Below, piece by piece: positions 20,186 to 30,561 of a stretch of 64,000 bases of DNA. The notes under the pieces are model-generated. The model did not search any database and had not been told where the DNA came from. It saw only the letters and a program-made list of their open reading frames with translations. The translations under genes and the position numbers were made by a program. This DNA is from Alteromonas sp. BL110 (GTDB lineage: Bacteria > Pseudomonadota > Gammaproteobacteria > Enterobacterales > Alteromonadaceae), in assembly GCF_003443615.1 (NCBI RefSeq), contig NZ_CP031967.1, positions 3,286,001 to 3,350,000 of the forward strand, in the 5' to 3' direction. Position 1 is the stretch's first letter. Each line of letters begins with the position of its first letter.

Positions 20186-20437
20186 ATGTTTGAACCAAAA
20201 AGATTAGCCCGATTAAAGTGGGCGTGCCGAAGAGGCATGTTAGAGTTAGACGTACTATTGCTTCCTTTTGTGGAAGAGGCTTTTGACTCACTAAGTTACG
20301 AAGAACAAGAAACATTTGAGCGTTTACTTACAAGTGATGACCCTGATTTGTTTGCTTGGATAATGGGACATCAAAAATGTGAAGACCCTGAATTAGCCGC
20401 TATGGTGGCGACTATCGTTAATCGTGTCAAAGTATAG
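20186..20437 (+). CDS. sdhE: FAD assembly factor SdhE
   Basis: Small protein (83 residues) that helps covalent flavinylation of succinate dehydrogenase and fumarate reductase. The conserved RGMLELD motif is at about residue 16, with the DPDLFAWIMG block near 52. It overlaps the next gene by 14 bases, the sdhE-ygfX pairing known from enterobacteria. Confidence 0.95.
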   Translation: MFEPKRLARLKWACRRGMLELDVLLLPFVEEAFDSLSYEEQETFERLLTSDDPDLFAWIMGHQKCEDPELAAMVATIVNRVKV

Positions 20438-20954
20438 AGTTAGCATAAAGCACAATAGGTTTAGAAAAGTATTCGGGGAAATATGCGTAGTAGTTTGCCT
20501 TATTGCAGCACTATACAGCCTTCCTTCGTACTTTTGGTCTTGGCTTAGCTTTAGCACAGCGTTAGCGTGCGTTGTAGCCGTAGCAACGTCATTGATAGGC
20601 TGGCGTCTTTATGACGTGTTTAGTAACAATATTTCTGCAACTCAATACGCACTCTCTTTGACAAGCGATGGTATTATTCGCGCTATTGACGACAGTGCGC
20701 TTCTACCGGATTCATCAAGTATGGTTACTCCAAGTGTGCTAGCCGACGTTTTATCCGATGGTACAGCGATGAAAATTCATCAATCTTCCCAGCTATTTAC
20801 TTGGGGGATGTGCATTAATGTACTGCGCCATAAACGCAGGTGGTTTCAAAATGACCATAACCATTTAACGTGGGTTTTAAAAGGTGAGTGCTGTGAGGCA
20901 GACTACCGCCGGTTGGCAAGAGCCATTATTTTCGCAAGAAAAGCGACGCCTTAA
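20424..20954 (+). CDS. ygfX: YgfX (CptA)-type membrane protein
   Basis: A 176-residue protein with two membrane segments near the N-terminus (about residues 17-35 and 40-58), then a soluble domain with a short RRWFQND-type stretch. Position right after sdhE and topology match YgfX/CptA, reported in E. coli as the toxin partner of SdhE and elsewhere as influencing its partner's function. The start is a GTG inside sdhE. Sequence similarity is weak by eye, so the call leans on position. Confidence 0.72.
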   Translation: MSKYRVSIKHNRFRKVFGEICVVVCLIAALYSLPSYFWSWLSFSTALACVVAVATSLIGWRLYDVFSNNISATQYALSLTSDGIIRAIDDSALLPDSSSMVTPSVLADVLSDGTAMKIHQSSQLFTWGMCINVLRHKRRWFQNDHNHLTWVLKGECCEADYRRLARAIIFARKATP

Positions 20955-20967
20955 AGGAATTTAACAG

Positions 20968-21840
20968 ATGTTTCGTGAGTATACTAAAGCGTTGTTTAAG
21001 CGCGTTGACGCTAGGCAACTTATGCAGTTTAAGCCACCGACGTTGCCACAGCGCATATATACAAAAACGCTCAATGTCGATAACGTGCACTATGCTTCTT
21101 TCTGCCAGGAAGTTGATTGGCCGGCGAATGAGCATGCTCATCCTCTCTATTTGCAAATGCTTTCGCTACCTTTACAGATGCAGTGCTTGCTCGACAAACA
21201 AAGCCCATTTCCTTTACTCGGTCTTATTCACGCTGCGAACAAAGTGTTTGTACTAGAGCACTGTAATTTAAGCGAGCCATTTGAATGTCGCGTGCGCTTT
21301 CACGACGTCAGGCCGCATAGCCGCGGTTGGGAAGTGGATGTTATGTTAGAGGCGCTTCAGTCGGGGAACCTAGTCTATAGAGCGATAAGCAGCTATTTGG
21401 TGAAGGTCAAAGCCGTACATGTAGCTCCACTTGGGCCGAAAACTGACCTAAACGATGAGTGTAGCCTAGAAGATAGGGCGCCAATTGCTGAAATTAATGC
21501 GTCGGCAAATACGGGGCGACGCTATGCTAAGCTTTCGGGCGATTATAACCCCATTCACTTGTCTGCCATATCTGCCAAAGCCTTTGGGTTCAAACAGCCC
21601 ATAGCTCACGGAATGTGGACCTTATCTCGTGCAGTGTCAGCGTTTGTAAGTCACCAAGAGGACAGACAATCCATAACCGTGAAAGAAGTAAACTGTCGTT
21701 TTAAAAAGCCGGTTTTCTTGCCCAATGACATTCATATTCAACAACACTGTAAAACTGCTACTAGTGTGCTATTAGACGTTACCGATAGCGATGACGGCCT
21801 TGTACATTTATCAGCTAGTGTGACATTTAATCAAGAATAG
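20968..21840 (+). CDS. MaoC-type hot-dog hydratase
   Basis: Probable enoyl-CoA hydratase of the MaoC family, 290 residues, likely a double hot-dog. The second half has the hydratase signature YAKLSGDYNPIHLS with the catalytic Asp/His pair, followed by FGFKQPIAHGMW. The first half lacks such a motif and may be structural only. AAGGAA precedes the ATG, 13 bases after ygfX, so it likely shares the sdhE transcript. Substrate is unknown. Confidence 0.85.
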   Translation: MFREYTKALFKRVDARQLMQFKPPTLPQRIYTKTLNVDNVHYASFCQEVDWPANEHAHPLYLQMLSLPLQMQCLLDKQSPFPLLGLIHAANKVFVLEHCNLSEPFECRVRFHDVRPHSRGWEVDVMLEALQSGNLVYRAISSYLVKVKAVHVAPLGPKTDLNDECSLEDRAPIAEINASANTGRRYAKLSGDYNPIHLSAISAKAFGFKQPIAHGMWTLSRAVSAFVSHQEDRQSITVKEVNCRFKKPVFLPNDIHIQQHCKTATSVLLDVTDSDDGLVHLSASVTFNQE

Positions 21841-21903
21841 CTTTTAAAGGTGACAGCCCTGTTTGTTTGCAAGTGCTGCATTCATACCGCACGCGTTCAC
21901 TGT

Positions 21904-21935
21904 AGCTGGCGTTTTGGTCTAAACGCCAGCTTTTC
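21904..21935 (+). terminator. Terminator between MaoC gene and nadB
   Basis: An 11-bp perfect stem, 21904-21914 with 21921-21931 (AGCTGGCGTTT and its complement), with a 6-base loop and a following TTTT. Confidence 0.88.
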
Positions 21936-21960
21936 ATTAGCAAATATGTGTCGCTAGCTG

Positions 21961-23646
21961 CTAGTCGGCGCCAGAAAAACTGTCTTGGGTGATTAATAAA
22001 CCAACGTCAGAACCCGACAATTGTTTTCTTGGAGTAAGAATTGTTGGGACCGGATTGTCTAACTGTTCAGGGTGGTCCAAATTAAAATGTAGGCCTCTGC
22101 TTTCCTTTCGCTCCATCGCACATCGCACAATTAGCTCGGCAACAGTTACCAAGTTTCGAAGCTCTAGCAAGTTGTTGCTCACTCTGAAGTGTGAGTAATA
22201 CTCAGTAATCTCTTGCTCTAATAGTTTAATACGGCGCATGGCCCGTTCGAGGCGCTTATCCGTGCGCACAATACCCACGTAATCCCACATAAATAACCTT
22301 AGTTCGTGCCAGTTATGCTGAATGATAACTTCTTCATCTGAGTTCGATACCTGGCTTTCATCCCACGGCGCTATAGCCTCTTCACAGTCGGCACTGTTAA
22401 GGTTTTTAATTATATCGTCTGCAGCGGCACTGGCGAACACTACGCATTCAAGTAGAGAGTTGGAAGCCATACGGTTAGCGCCGTGTAGACCTGTGTAGGC
22501 AACTTCACCGATTGCGTATACATTATTCAAATCGGTTTTAGCATTAAAGTCGGTCATTACCCCGCCACAGCTGTAATGCGCAGCCGGTACTACTGGAATA
22601 GGCTCGCGGGTAATATCTATACCAAGAGAACGGCATTTGCGATAAATATTGGGGAAGTGTTTAACGATAAAATCAGCAGGCTTGTGACTAATATCTAAAT
22701 ACATACAGTCAGCGCCCAAACGCTTCATTTCATAGTCAATAGCCCGTGCTACTACGTCACGGGGGGCCAAATCGCCTCGCTCATCAAATTTGTGCATAAA
22801 GCGGGTGCCATCGGCGTGGCAGAGGTTGGCGCCTTCTCCCCGTAGCGCTTCAGTAATTAAGAAATTACGCGCCTGCGGGTGGAATAAACAGGTAGGGTGG
22901 AATTGGTTAAACTCCATATTCGCTACACGGCAACCTGCGCGCCATGCCATAGCAATGCCGTCACCGCTTGATACGTCAGGGTTAGATGTATATTGATAGA
23001 CTTTGCTGCCACCGCCAGTGGCCAGCGCTACGAAAGGCGCGCGTATAACTTCCACGTGTTCTTGTTGTCTATTCCACACGTAGGCACCTACAACACTGTT
23101 TTTCTCTTCTTTTGAAGGGATAAGGTCAATAGCATTGTAGCGCTCGAAAACGTGGATGTTCGGATGTGTCGATACCGCGTCATTTAATGTAATCTGAAGT
23201 GCCTCACCTGTGGCGTCAGCGGCATGAAGAATGCGGCGATGGCTGTGCCCACCTTCGCGGGTAAGGTGAAAGCGCTCCTCGCCAGATTCGCTTTTTTCTG
23301 TATCAAAGGGTACGCCGTAGCCGATAAGCCATTCAAGGCATGCCTTTGCTCGCTCCGCAGTAAACCTCACAGCTGGCTCTTCACATAGCCCTGCGCCTGC
23401 TGCTAACGTATCGGTTACGTGAGCGTCTATTGAGTCTTGCTCATCAAATACGGCAGCAATACCCCCTTGTGCATAGCGGGTCGAGCCTTCATTGCGATCA
23501 CTTTTGCTTAGCACAATAACTTGACAATGGTCGGCGAGCTTAAGCGCCAAGCTTAATCCAGCCGCGCCACTACCAATAATCAATACATCACAACGGTGTT
23601 CTATTGCATTTGAAGTGGAAGTTAGTGAAGACGATGCAGATTTCAT
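21961..23646 (-). CDS. nadB: L-aspartate oxidase
   Basis: FAD enzyme that oxidises L-aspartate to iminoaspartate, the first step of de novo NAD synthesis. The dinucleotide-binding motif [13 protein letters not shown] is near residue 24, the [12 protein letters not shown] block near 56 and the succinate-dehydrogenase-like HPTCLF block near 253. The length of 561 residues is a little longer than E. coli NadB (540) at the N-terminus. It is divergent from rpoE, as in E. coli. Confidence 0.97.
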   Translation of the reverse strand: MKSASSSLTSTSNAIEHRCDVLIIGSGAAGLSLALKLADHCQVIVLSKSDRNEGSTRYAQGGIAAVFDEQDSIDAHVTDTLAAGAGLCEEPAVRFTAERAKACLEWLIGYGVPFDTEKSESGEERFHLTREGGHSHRRILHAADATGEALQITLNDAVSTHPNIHVFERYNAIDLIPSKEEKNSVVGAYVWNRQQEHVEVIRAPFVALATGGGSKVYQYTSNPDVSSGDGIAMAWRAGCRVANMEFNQFHPTCLFHPQARNFLITEALRGEGANLCHADGTRFMHKFDERGDLAPRDVVARAIDYEMKRLGADCMYLDISHKPADFIVKHFPNIYRKCRSLGIDITREPIPVVPAAHYSCGGVMTDFNAKTDLNNVYAIGEVAYTGLHGANRMASNSLLECVVFASAAADDIIKNLNSADCEEAIAPWDESQVSNSDEEVIIQHNWHELRLFMWDYVGIVRTDKRLERAMRRIKLLEQEITEYYSHFRVSNNLLELRNLVTVAELIVRCAMERKESRGLHFNLDHPEQLDNPVPTILTPRKQLSGSDVGLLITQDSFSGAD

Positions 23647-23764
23647 GTATTTTTATATCAATTCAAACGAGCAAAGGTCCGGCAAGTCTAAAGGATGAGT
23701 AGCAAAACACAATCATTCTTGGCTGCTGACCTAAGCATTTTTTAAAAAATTTAATGCTTTTACA

Positions 23765-23790
23765 GAACTTTTGTAAAAAGAACGCGTCTA
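23765..23790 (+). promoter_or_regulatory. Candidate sigma-E promoter of rpoE
   Basis: GAACTT (23765-23770) is followed after 16 bases by TCTA (23787-23790), which matches the sigma-E consensus GGAACTT and TCTRA. It lies about 54 bases upstream of the rpoE start and fits the known autoregulation of rpoE. Confidence 0.65.
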
Positions 23791-23843
23791 TACACATGCT
23801 TGTTAGAGCTATTGTGTAGTTGAAGTAGGGAGTAATGGCTCGA

Positions 23844-24422
23844 ATGAGCGAGCAGATAACCGACCAACAATTGGTCGAAAAAGTACAGCGTGGCGATAAA
23901 AATGCGTTCAATTTGTTGGTAACTCGTTATCAACACAAAGTAATGCATCTCGTTTCTCGCTATGTGAAAAACACCGGTGACGTTGCTGATGTAACGCAAG
24001 AAGCGTTTATTAAAGCATACCGTGCCTTACCTAATTTTCGTGGCGACAGTGCATTTTATACTTGGCTTTATCGCATTGCGGTAAATAGTGCCAAGAACTA
24101 TCTTGTATCTCAAGGTCGCAAACCACCAGCTAGCGATGTAGATGCCGATGAAGCGGATTTTTACGAAGGAAGTGATGCGCTCAAAGAGCAATCCACACCT
24201 GAGCGAAGCCTGCTATCTGAAGAAATTGAAGAAACCCTGTTCAAGGTGGTTGAAAAGCTACCAGACGATTTGCGTATGGCAATTACGCTGCGCGAAATTG
24301 AAGGGTTGAGCTATGAAGAAATAGCGAACGTAATGTCTTGTCCTGTTGGTACGGTAAGATCCCGTATTTTTAGGGCTCGAGAGGCGATTGATAAAGTTAT
24401 TCAACCGTTGTTAGAAAATTAA
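23844..24422 (+). CDS. rpoE: RNA polymerase sigma-E factor
   Basis: Extracytoplasmic-function sigma factor for envelope stress. Region 2 includes YQHKVMHLVSRYV and DVTQEAFIKAYRALPNFRGD; region 4 includes LREIEGLSYEEIA and PVGTVRSRIFRAREA. ATG 23844 (MSEQITDQQ) matches the E. coli start and leaves 11 bases to the GGAG; ATG 23835 is too close to it. It is followed by its regulators rseA, rseB and rseC. Confidence 0.97.
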   Translation: MSEQITDQQLVEKVQRGDKNAFNLLVTRYQHKVMHLVSRYVKNTGDVADVTQEAFIKAYRALPNFRGDSAFYTWLYRIAVNSAKNYLVSQGRKPPASDVDADEADFYEGSDALKEQSTPERSLLSEEIEETLFKVVEKLPDDLRMAITLREIEGLSYEEIANVMSCPVGTVRSRIFRAREAIDKVIQPLLEN

Positions 24423-24521
24423 AAAGAAATAAAATCAAAAAAAGATGAACTTTCTTTTTTCCGCGATGACTAACAGCTGTGTTAGGGTAGTTAATGATCA
24501 CTTTGATCTGGAAATGAATAT

Positions 24522-25103
24522 ATGACGCAACAGCAAGAAAAATTGTCCGCATTCATGGATGGTGAGATAGAAGGCAATGACATCATCGATGCTATTAAGC
24601 AAGATGAAGCGCTTCAAGCCAAATGGCAACGTTACCACGTGTATCGCGGTGCAATGCGTAAAGAGGCAAGCGTTGCCCCTCAGTTGGACATAACAGCAAG
24701 CGTAGCAGCTGCGCTTGAAGATGAACCGGCAATAGTCGCACCTAAACGCTCGCGTTGGCAGTCAATTCCACTAATTGGCAGTGTCGTTCCTTTTGCTAAG
24801 CAGTCAGGTCAGTTTGCAGTGGCTGCATCTGTGGCGGTGGCAGTTATCTTCGGTGTTCAATACACCAACCAAGAAGCGCCAACCGAACCATTTATGACAG
24901 CGCCAACGATTGCACCTCAGGGCGGATTGTCTCCAGTAAGCTTGGAGCAAACCCGAACCTTGCCGCGTAATGATATGAACGAAATGCTTGAGAAAAAGCG
25001 TAAGATCAATGCGCTAATTGCTGACCATGAGCAGCAAATAAAACTCAAGCAAGCGCAGGAAGAAGACAGTGAAAACGACACAAGTGGACCAGAGCGCCCA
25101 TAG
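24522..25103 (+). CDS. rseA: Anti-sigma-E factor RseA
   Basis: Inner-membrane anti-sigma factor. The N-terminal cytoplasmic domain begins QQEKLSAFMDGEI and binds RpoE. A membrane segment lies at about residues 101-119, and the periplasmic part ends in a charged coiled region (MLEKKRKINALIADHEQQ). At 193 residues it is slightly shorter than E. coli RseA. Stress-induced cleavage by DegS and RseP would release sigma-E; those proteases are not in this window. Confidence 0.93.
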   Translation: MTQQQEKLSAFMDGEIEGNDIIDAIKQDEALQAKWQRYHVYRGAMRKEASVAPQLDITASVAAALEDEPAIVAPKRSRWQSIPLIGSVVPFAKQSGQFAVAASVAVAVIFGVQYTNQEAPTEPFMTAPTIAPQGGLSPVSLEQTRTLPRNDMNEMLEKKRKINALIADHEQQIKLKQAQEEDSENDTSGPERP

Positions 25104-25182
25104 ACTTTCGTTGAGCTAGTCAAAATGAGTTGAAATGCGCCTCCTCTTCTAAGTGCGATGAAGATGCATTTCATATTTTAAC

Positions 25183-25215
25183 CATACCAGCATATACTGC
25201 TGGTATGTTTGTTTT
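25183..25215 (+). terminator. Terminator-like hairpin between rseA and rseB
   Basis: A perfect 10-bp stem CATACCAGCA (25183-25192) with TGCTGGTATG (25198-25207), loop TATAC, followed by TTTGTTTT. It lies inside the rpoE-rseABC gene run, so it probably attenuates rseB and rseC relative to rpoE-rseA. Confidence 0.75.
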
Positions 25216-25227
25216 AAGGCGGGAATA

Positions 25228-26391
25228 ATGCGCTGTAGTTCTATCCTTGCACTTTTTTTCATTTCGGGCGGGGCTATCAATCCCACGTTTGCTCATGCAA
25301 TGACACCTAGCGAAGTGACAAGTTCTTCTGGTACAAGAGTTCAAGCGAATAGCGATGCTAAATCAGAAGACAACTCTAGTACCGGCACGAACGCTACTCA
25401 AGAAGAGAGGGGTGAGCAGGAAGAAAGCCCTCAAGGACAAACTGACCAAAGTCGCAACGAGAAAAACGCGACTGCTTCACCTACGCTGCAGCTTCAGTCG
25501 GCAAATCAGTGGCTGGCCGAACTTCAAAATATTATTACCAATGCCAATTTCCAAGTGTCTTTTGTGCAAACTATCGCAGGAAAGGAAACCGTTCCTTACC
25601 TATGGCGGCATGGGATAATGGAGGATGGTTCTGAACTGGAGCAATTAAACCTTCAAAATGGACCTGGTCGCGAACTTATTCGCGTTAATGATGTAGTGAG
25701 CGTGTTTGAACCTGACGTTCAACCGTACAGCTTAAGGTCTAAGCATATTAATGGCCCAATTCCTAGCGCATTGCTATACCACCCAGAACAGCTCAGTTCA
25801 GCCTATGAGTTTGTCGCCGTGGGAAGAGCGCGAGTGGCAGGGCGTTCGGCACAGCAGATTCGAATAGTTAGCCGCGATAACACAAGGTTTGGCTATCAAC
25901 TGTGGCTAGATGAGTCCTCTGGCATGTTACTGAAGCTAAACATGCTAGATTTGCAAGGTGCGTTATTAGAGCAAATTCAAGTTACTGCCTTTGCCATATC
26001 ACCTGAGCCAGCTGAATACTTCTCACGAATAAACTCAGCATCACTACCAGCACCTATGGCTTTGAGTAATACACCAAGTCGAGCACATAAATGGGATGTC
26101 ACATATTTGCCGGCGGGAATGCGAGAAATAAAGCAAGATACAAGACGCTTGGCATTAACAGGGCAGGTCGTAGAGTATAAACTTTTTTCAGATGGCCTAG
26201 TGGACGTATCTGTTTACGTTCAGCCAGCTGAAGATGCGCTCGGCGAAACCCTTGCGTTACGAAACGAAGTCAGTACCTTTTTGACGCTGACCGACGGGAA
26301 AGCCCAAGTGACGGTAGTGGGAGAAATACCACTACAGACTGCAAACGCTATCGCTACGTCCTTACGACCTGTTGCCGATACAGGGCAATAG
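25228..26391 (+). CDS. rseB: Periplasmic sigma-E regulator RseB, with extended N-terminal linker
   Basis: Periplasmic protein that binds RseA and protects it from DegS, and senses lipids/LPS. A signal peptide ends about residue 24 (cleavage after AHA). Residues about 30-88 are low complexity, rich in Ser, Asn, Gln and Glu, and not part of the usual RseB fold. The large LolA-like domain begins at about residue 90 (ANQWLAELQNII) and the small C-terminal MucB/RseB domain follows. GGGAA precedes the ATG. The total of 387 residues is about 70 longer than E. coli RseB. Confidence 0.92.
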   Translation: MRCSSILALFFISGGAINPTFAHAMTPSEVTSSSGTRVQANSDAKSEDNSSTGTNATQEERGEQEESPQGQTDQSRNEKNATASPTLQLQSANQWLAELQNIITNANFQVSFVQTIAGKETVPYLWRHGIMEDGSELEQLNLQNGPGRELIRVNDVVSVFEPDVQPYSLRSKHINGPIPSALLYHPEQLSSAYEFVAVGRARVAGRSAQQIRIVSRDNTRFGYQLWLDESSGMLLKLNMLDLQGALLEQIQVTAFAISPEPAEYFSRINSASLPAPMALSNTPSRAHKWDVTYLPAGMREIKQDTRRLALTGQVVEYKLFSDGLVDVSVYVQPAEDALGETLALRNEVSTFLTLTDGKAQVTVVGEIPLQTANAIATSLRPVADTGQ

Positions 26392-26436
26392 AGAGCTAAG
26401 GTTTAGCAGCGCTTTAACACGGTAAAAAGAGCAAAT

Positions 26437-26886
26437 ATGATTAGAGAAACCGCCACTGTCGTTGCCGTTAACGGCGATACGGTAACAGTTGAAGCGGCAA
26501 TTAAGTCCACCTGTAATGCATGCCAGGCCCAGAGTGACTGTGGCACCGGTGTTATTTCTCGCGCTATTGCACCGAAAACCCAGCAGTTGACGCTACGCAC
26601 ACCTATGCCTGTACGAGTCGGTCAGCAGGTGACTGTGGGTATACCTGAAGCAGGTATTTTAAGCGCATCGGCTTTCTTATATTTGTTACCGCTTATTGCT
26701 TTTATTGGCGCGTATTTAGTTTTTATATCATTGCTTAGCTCAACAGGTTTTAGCCATGAATTGTGGGCTCTGGGACCAAGTACTTTGGTTACTTTCCTGA
26801 CATATAAGCTCATTGCTTACAAGTTACAGCGAGTTGAGCGCACGAAATACCAACCTGTTTTATTAGGTCAGCAAGATGTAAACTGA
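26437..26886 (+). CDS. rseC: RseC/MucC-type membrane protein
   Basis: Inner-membrane protein of the RseC family, 149 residues. The N-terminal part has a Cys cluster, CNACQAQSDCG, typical of the family and possibly metal or cluster binding. Two membrane segments lie at about 68-88 and 98-117. It is linked to the SoxR-reducing (Rsx) complex and thiamine synthesis in some bacteria, with a modest role in sigma-E control. Confidence 0.92.
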   Translation: MIRETATVVAVNGDTVTVEAAIKSTCNACQAQSDCGTGVISRAIAPKTQQLTLRTPMPVRVGQQVTVGIPEAGILSASAFLYLLPLIAFIGAYLVFISLLSSTGFSHELWALGPSTLVTFLTYKLIAYKLQRVERTKYQPVLLGQQDVN

Positions 26887-27176
26887 GTGAAGTACTTTCA
26901 TATAAATAGGTTTAGTCCTTTTGATTTGCATATATGCTGTAGCGCCCTGAACCAACAGTGCTTTAGGCGCTTCAAACCTTCGGGCAAGAGAGAAAAGTCA
27001 CGCCAGGTTGCCACTTTTATACGCATTGCTCGCTATAGGTATTAAAATTTCCTCAGTGCCAATTCGCTTTTCGTGCCAGAAATGGGTAAAATCCGCTCGC
27101 GCTGCGTATAAGCCTGAACTCAAGGCAAGCAGCATATTTTGTTTAATGAATTTTTCTGCAGGTAATTTCCAGCATT

Positions 27177-28973
27177 ATGCAACAATCGCACATTCGTAAT
27201 TTCAGTATTATCGCCCACATTGACCACGGTAAGTCTACGTTATCAGACCGTCTAATCCAGCACTGTGGAGGGCTAACCGATCGCGAAATGGCTGAGCAGG
27301 TTCTCGACTCAATGGACCTAGAAAAAGAGCGCGGTATTACCATCAAAGCGCAAAGCGTGACACTGAACTACGAAGCGCGCGACGGTGAAACGTATCAGCT
27401 TAATTTCATCGATACGCCAGGACACGTTGACTTCACTTACGAGGTATCCCGTTCATTGGCAGCCTGTGAAGGTGCACTACTTGTTGTTGATGCAGGTCAG
27501 GGCGTTGAAGCACAGACGCTAGCAAACTGCTACACCGCTATCGAGATGGATATGGAAGTGGTGCCGGTTTTAAATAAAATCGATTTGCCGCAGGCTGAGC
27601 CCGACCGTGTTGCAGAAGAAATTGAAGATATAGTTGGTATTGATGCACTTGACGCTGTGCGCTGCTCAGCGAAAACAGGTATTGGTATTGAAGATGTGCT
27701 TGAAGTTATTGTAAACAAGATTCCACCACCAGAAGGCGACCGTGAGGCGCCACTTAAAGCATTGATCATCGATTCGTGGTTCGATAATTATCAAGGTGTT
27801 GTTTCACTGGTACGAATCGTGGAAGGTCAGCTTAGCAAGAAAGACAAAATTCAGATAATGTCTAATGGACAAACCCACCAAGTGGATAAAATTGGTGTGT
27901 TTACGCCTAAGCCATTAGATACGGGTACACTTAGAGCTGGTGAAGTTGGTTTTATCATTGCCGGTATTAAAGATATTCAGGGTGCACCAGTAGGCGATAC
28001 TATAACGCTAGCTCGTGAACCAGCGGAAGCTATGCTGCCGGGCTTTAAAAAGGTTAAACCTCAGGTTTATGCCGGTATTTTCCCAATAAGTTCAGATGAC
28101 TACGAAGATTTCCGTGATGCCCTTGCGAAACTAAGCCTGAACGACGCATCATTGTTTTATGAGCCAGAAAGTTCTGCAGCGCTAGGTTTTGGTTTCCGTA
28201 TTGGCTTCCTTGGCATGCTGCACATGGAGATTATTCAAGAGCGTTTAGAACGTGAATATGACCTGGGTCTTATCACTACCGCGCCTACCGTAATTTACGA
28301 AGTAGAGACTACCAAGGGCGAAATTCTTACCGTAGATAGCCCAGCTAAATTGCCTCCGGTAAACGATATTGCTGAAATTCGTGAACCTATGGTTGAGGCC
28401 AACATCCTTGTGCCACAAGAATACTTGGGTAACGTAATTACACTCTGCGTTGAGAAGCGCGGTATGCAAACCAACATGACATACCATGGTAAGCAAGTGG
28501 CGGTAACCTACGAACTGCCAATGGCTGAAGTGGTACTTGATTTCTTCGACCGTCTGAAATCTACCAGTCGTGGGTTTGCGTCTCTTGACTACAACTTTAA
28601 GCGTTTCCAGACTTCAGACATGGTGCGTGTAGATATTCTTATTAACGGTGAGCGTGTAGACGCATTGGCGGTCATTACGCACAGAGAAAACTCTCAAGGA
28701 CGTGGTCGTGAATTGGTAGAGAAGCTTCGCGAACTTATCCCACGCCAAATGTTTGATATCGCTATTCAGGCGGCTATCGGTAACCATATTGTTGCAAGAA
28801 GTACGGTTAAGCAGCTGCGTAAAAACGTAATCGCTAAGTGTTACGGCGGTGACGTAAGTCGTAAGAAGAAACTACTTCAAAAGCAAAAAGAAGGTAAAAA
28901 GCGAATGAAGCAAGTGGGTAATGTTGAATTGCCACAAGATGCGTTCCTTGCAGTACTTAAGGTGGGCAAATAA
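27177..28973 (+). CDS. lepA: Translation elongation factor 4 (LepA)
   Basis: Ribosomal GTPase (EF4). The G1 motif [13 protein letters not shown] is near residue 14, G3 is DTPGHVDF and G4 is NKIDLP. The C-terminal family-specific domain ends FLAVLKVGK. The length of 598 residues is standard. The stop overlaps the lepB start, the well-known lepA-lepB operon. About 290 bases of non-coding sequence lie before the ATG. Confidence 0.98.
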   Translation: MQQSHIRNFSIIAHIDHGKSTLSDRLIQHCGGLTDREMAEQVLDSMDLEKERGITIKAQSVTLNYEARDGETYQLNFIDTPGHVDFTYEVSRSLAACEGALLVVDAGQGVEAQTLANCYTAIEMDMEVVPVLNKIDLPQAEPDRVAEEIEDIVGIDALDAVRCSAKTGIGIEDVLEVIVNKIPPPEGDREAPLKALIIDSWFDNYQGVVSLVRIVEGQLSKKDKIQIMSNGQTHQVDKIGVFTPKPLDTGTLRAGEVGFIIAGIKDIQGAPVGDTITLAREPAEAMLPGFKKVKPQVYAGIFPISSDDYEDFRDALAKLSLNDASLFYEPESSAALGFGFRIGFLGMLHMEIIQERLEREYDLGLITTAPTVIYEVETTKGEILTVDSPAKLPPVNDIAEIREPMVEANILVPQEYLGNVITLCVEKRGMQTNMTYHGKQVAVTYELPMAEVVLDFFDRLKSTSRGFASLDYNFKRFQTSDMVRVDILINGERVDALAVITHRENSQGRGRELVEKLRELIPRQMFDIAIQAAIGNHIVARSTVKQLRKNVIAKCYGGDVSRKKKLLQKQKEGKKRMKQVGNVELPQDAFLAVLKVGK

Positions 28974-29875
28974 TGGCAAATTATTTCTCCTTAATTTTGG
29001 TGGCACTCACCTTAATAACAGGACTAGTTTGGCTAGTGGATAGCCTGGTGTTTGCCCCGAAGCGGAAAGCGCGTTTACAGGCTGCAGCGACTGCAGAAGG
29101 GGCGGGCTATGGAGAAGACCCTCAGCTGCCATACTTGGTTGACACCTCACAACAGATATTCCCTGTTATTGCTTTCGTTTTGGTATTGCGCTCTTTTTTA
29201 TATGAGCCCTTCCAGATTCCATCAGGTTCAATGATGCCCACGTTATTGGTTGGCGACTTCATTTTAGTTGAGAAGTTTGCGTACGGTGTAAAAGACCCTG
29301 TCTTCAGAAGTAAGCTAATTGAGACTGGTGTGCCAGAACGCGGTGATGTGGTGGTTTTTAAATACCCTGAAGAACCGTCAATAGACTACATCAAGCGCGT
29401 AATTGGTTTACCTGGTGATACAGTGGTTTATCAAAATAAGCAGGTTTACATCAAGCCTAAATGTGAATCTGGCAGCGATTGTCCAAAATTAAAAGCCGTG
29501 CCGCTAACATTTCAAGAACGTGGTGAGTTTGTGCAAGATATGGCGCAACTTATGCGTTACACAGAAGATCTCGGCACAGTAGAGCACGATATCCTACGAC
29601 ACCCTGTTCGCGAAATATCGCCGGTTAACTTCTATACTCAACCAGGAACGCGAAGCAACGAGTGGATAGTACCAGAAGGTCAGTATTTCGTGTTAGGCGA
29701 TAACCGTGATAACAGCCGCGACAGCCGTTTCTGGGGTTTTGTTCCGGATGCAAACCTAGTTGGAAAAGCCGTAGCAATTTGGATTTCTTTTGAGTTTGAG
29801 CGCAGCCCTTCAGACTTTCTACCTACGTGGGTTCCAACAGGTATTCGATTTGAGCGAGCAGGTGGCATTCATTAA
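28973..29875 (+). CDS. lepB: Signal peptidase I
   Basis: Inner-membrane serine/lysine peptidase that removes signal peptides. Two membrane segments (about 4-24 and 60-78) precede the catalytic PSGSMMPT block with Ser86. The lysine block IKRVIGLPGD and the C-terminal GDNRDNSRDSRFWG block are present. The length of 300 residues is normal. It overlaps both lepA and rnc by one base (TAATG). Confidence 0.97.
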   Translation: MANYFSLILVALTLITGLVWLVDSLVFAPKRKARLQAAATAEGAGYGEDPQLPYLVDTSQQIFPVIAFVLVLRSFLYEPFQIPSGSMMPTLLVGDFILVEKFAYGVKDPVFRSKLIETGVPERGDVVVFKYPEEPSIDYIKRVIGLPGDTVVYQNKQVYIKPKCESGSDCPKLKAVPLTFQERGEFVQDMAQLMRYTEDLGTVEHDILRHPVREISPVNFYTQPGTRSNEWIVPEGQYFVLGDNRDNSRDSRFWGFVPDANLVGKAVAIWISFEFERSPSDFLPTWVPTGIRFERAGGIH

Positions 29876-30561
29876 TGCAGGGAATTGATAAATATCGTCG
29901 TCTTTACAAGGCGATAGGTTACACATTTACCAATGAGGCGTTATTGGAACAAGCGCTCACTCATCGCAGTGCAGCCAAACAGCACAATGAACGCTTAGAG
30001 TTTTTGGGCGACGCTATTTTAGGCATGATTGTGGGGGAAACACTGTTTAAGCGTTTTCCTACAGTACCTGAAGGCAAGCTTACCCGCATGCGCTCTACAT
30101 TGGTAAAAGGCGAGACGTTAGCTGAGCTCGCTAAGGAAGCCAGTGTGGGTGAGTTACTCAACTTGGGGCCTGGTGAGCTAAAAAGTGGCGGTCATCGCAG
30201 AAGTTCAATTTTGGCCGACGCAGTTGAAGCTATCCTAGGTGCTATCTATCTTGACTCTGGCATGGAAGAAGTCCGTAGCGTTATCGACCGTTTGTGGGAG
30301 ACGCGCATAAACAAGCTCGACCCTAATGCTCACCCTAAAGATAGTAAAACGCGTCTTCAGGAATTCTTACAAGGTCGCAAGCTGCCGCTACCAACGTATG
30401 AGGTACTTTCTATTTCAGGTAAAGACCATGCGCAAACTTTTGAAGTAAGCTGCAAAGTAGAAAGTCTACCAAAAGCAGTAGTGGCGTCTGGCAATAGCCG
30501 TCGTAAAGCAGAACAAGAAGCTGCTCGTTTAACATTGGAGAAGCTTGATGACAACGCATGA
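29875..30561 (+). CDS. rnc: Ribonuclease III
   Basis: Double-strand-specific endonuclease for rRNA and mRNA processing. The catalytic signature [11 protein letters not shown] is at residues 40-50, and a C-terminal double-stranded RNA-binding domain begins at about residue 155 ([11 protein letters not shown]). The length of 228 residues is standard. It overlaps era, giving lepB-rnc-era translational coupling. Confidence 0.98.
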   Translation: MQGIDKYRRLYKAIGYTFTNEALLEQALTHRSAAKQHNERLEFLGDAILGMIVGETLFKRFPTVPEGKLTRMRSTLVKGETLAELAKEASVGELLNLGPGELKSGGHRRSSILADAVEAILGAIYLDSGMEEVRSVIDRLWETRINKLDPNAHPKDSKTRLQEFLQGRKLPLPTYEVLSISGKDHAQTFEVSCKVESLPKAVVASGNSRRKAEQEAARLTLEKLDDNA

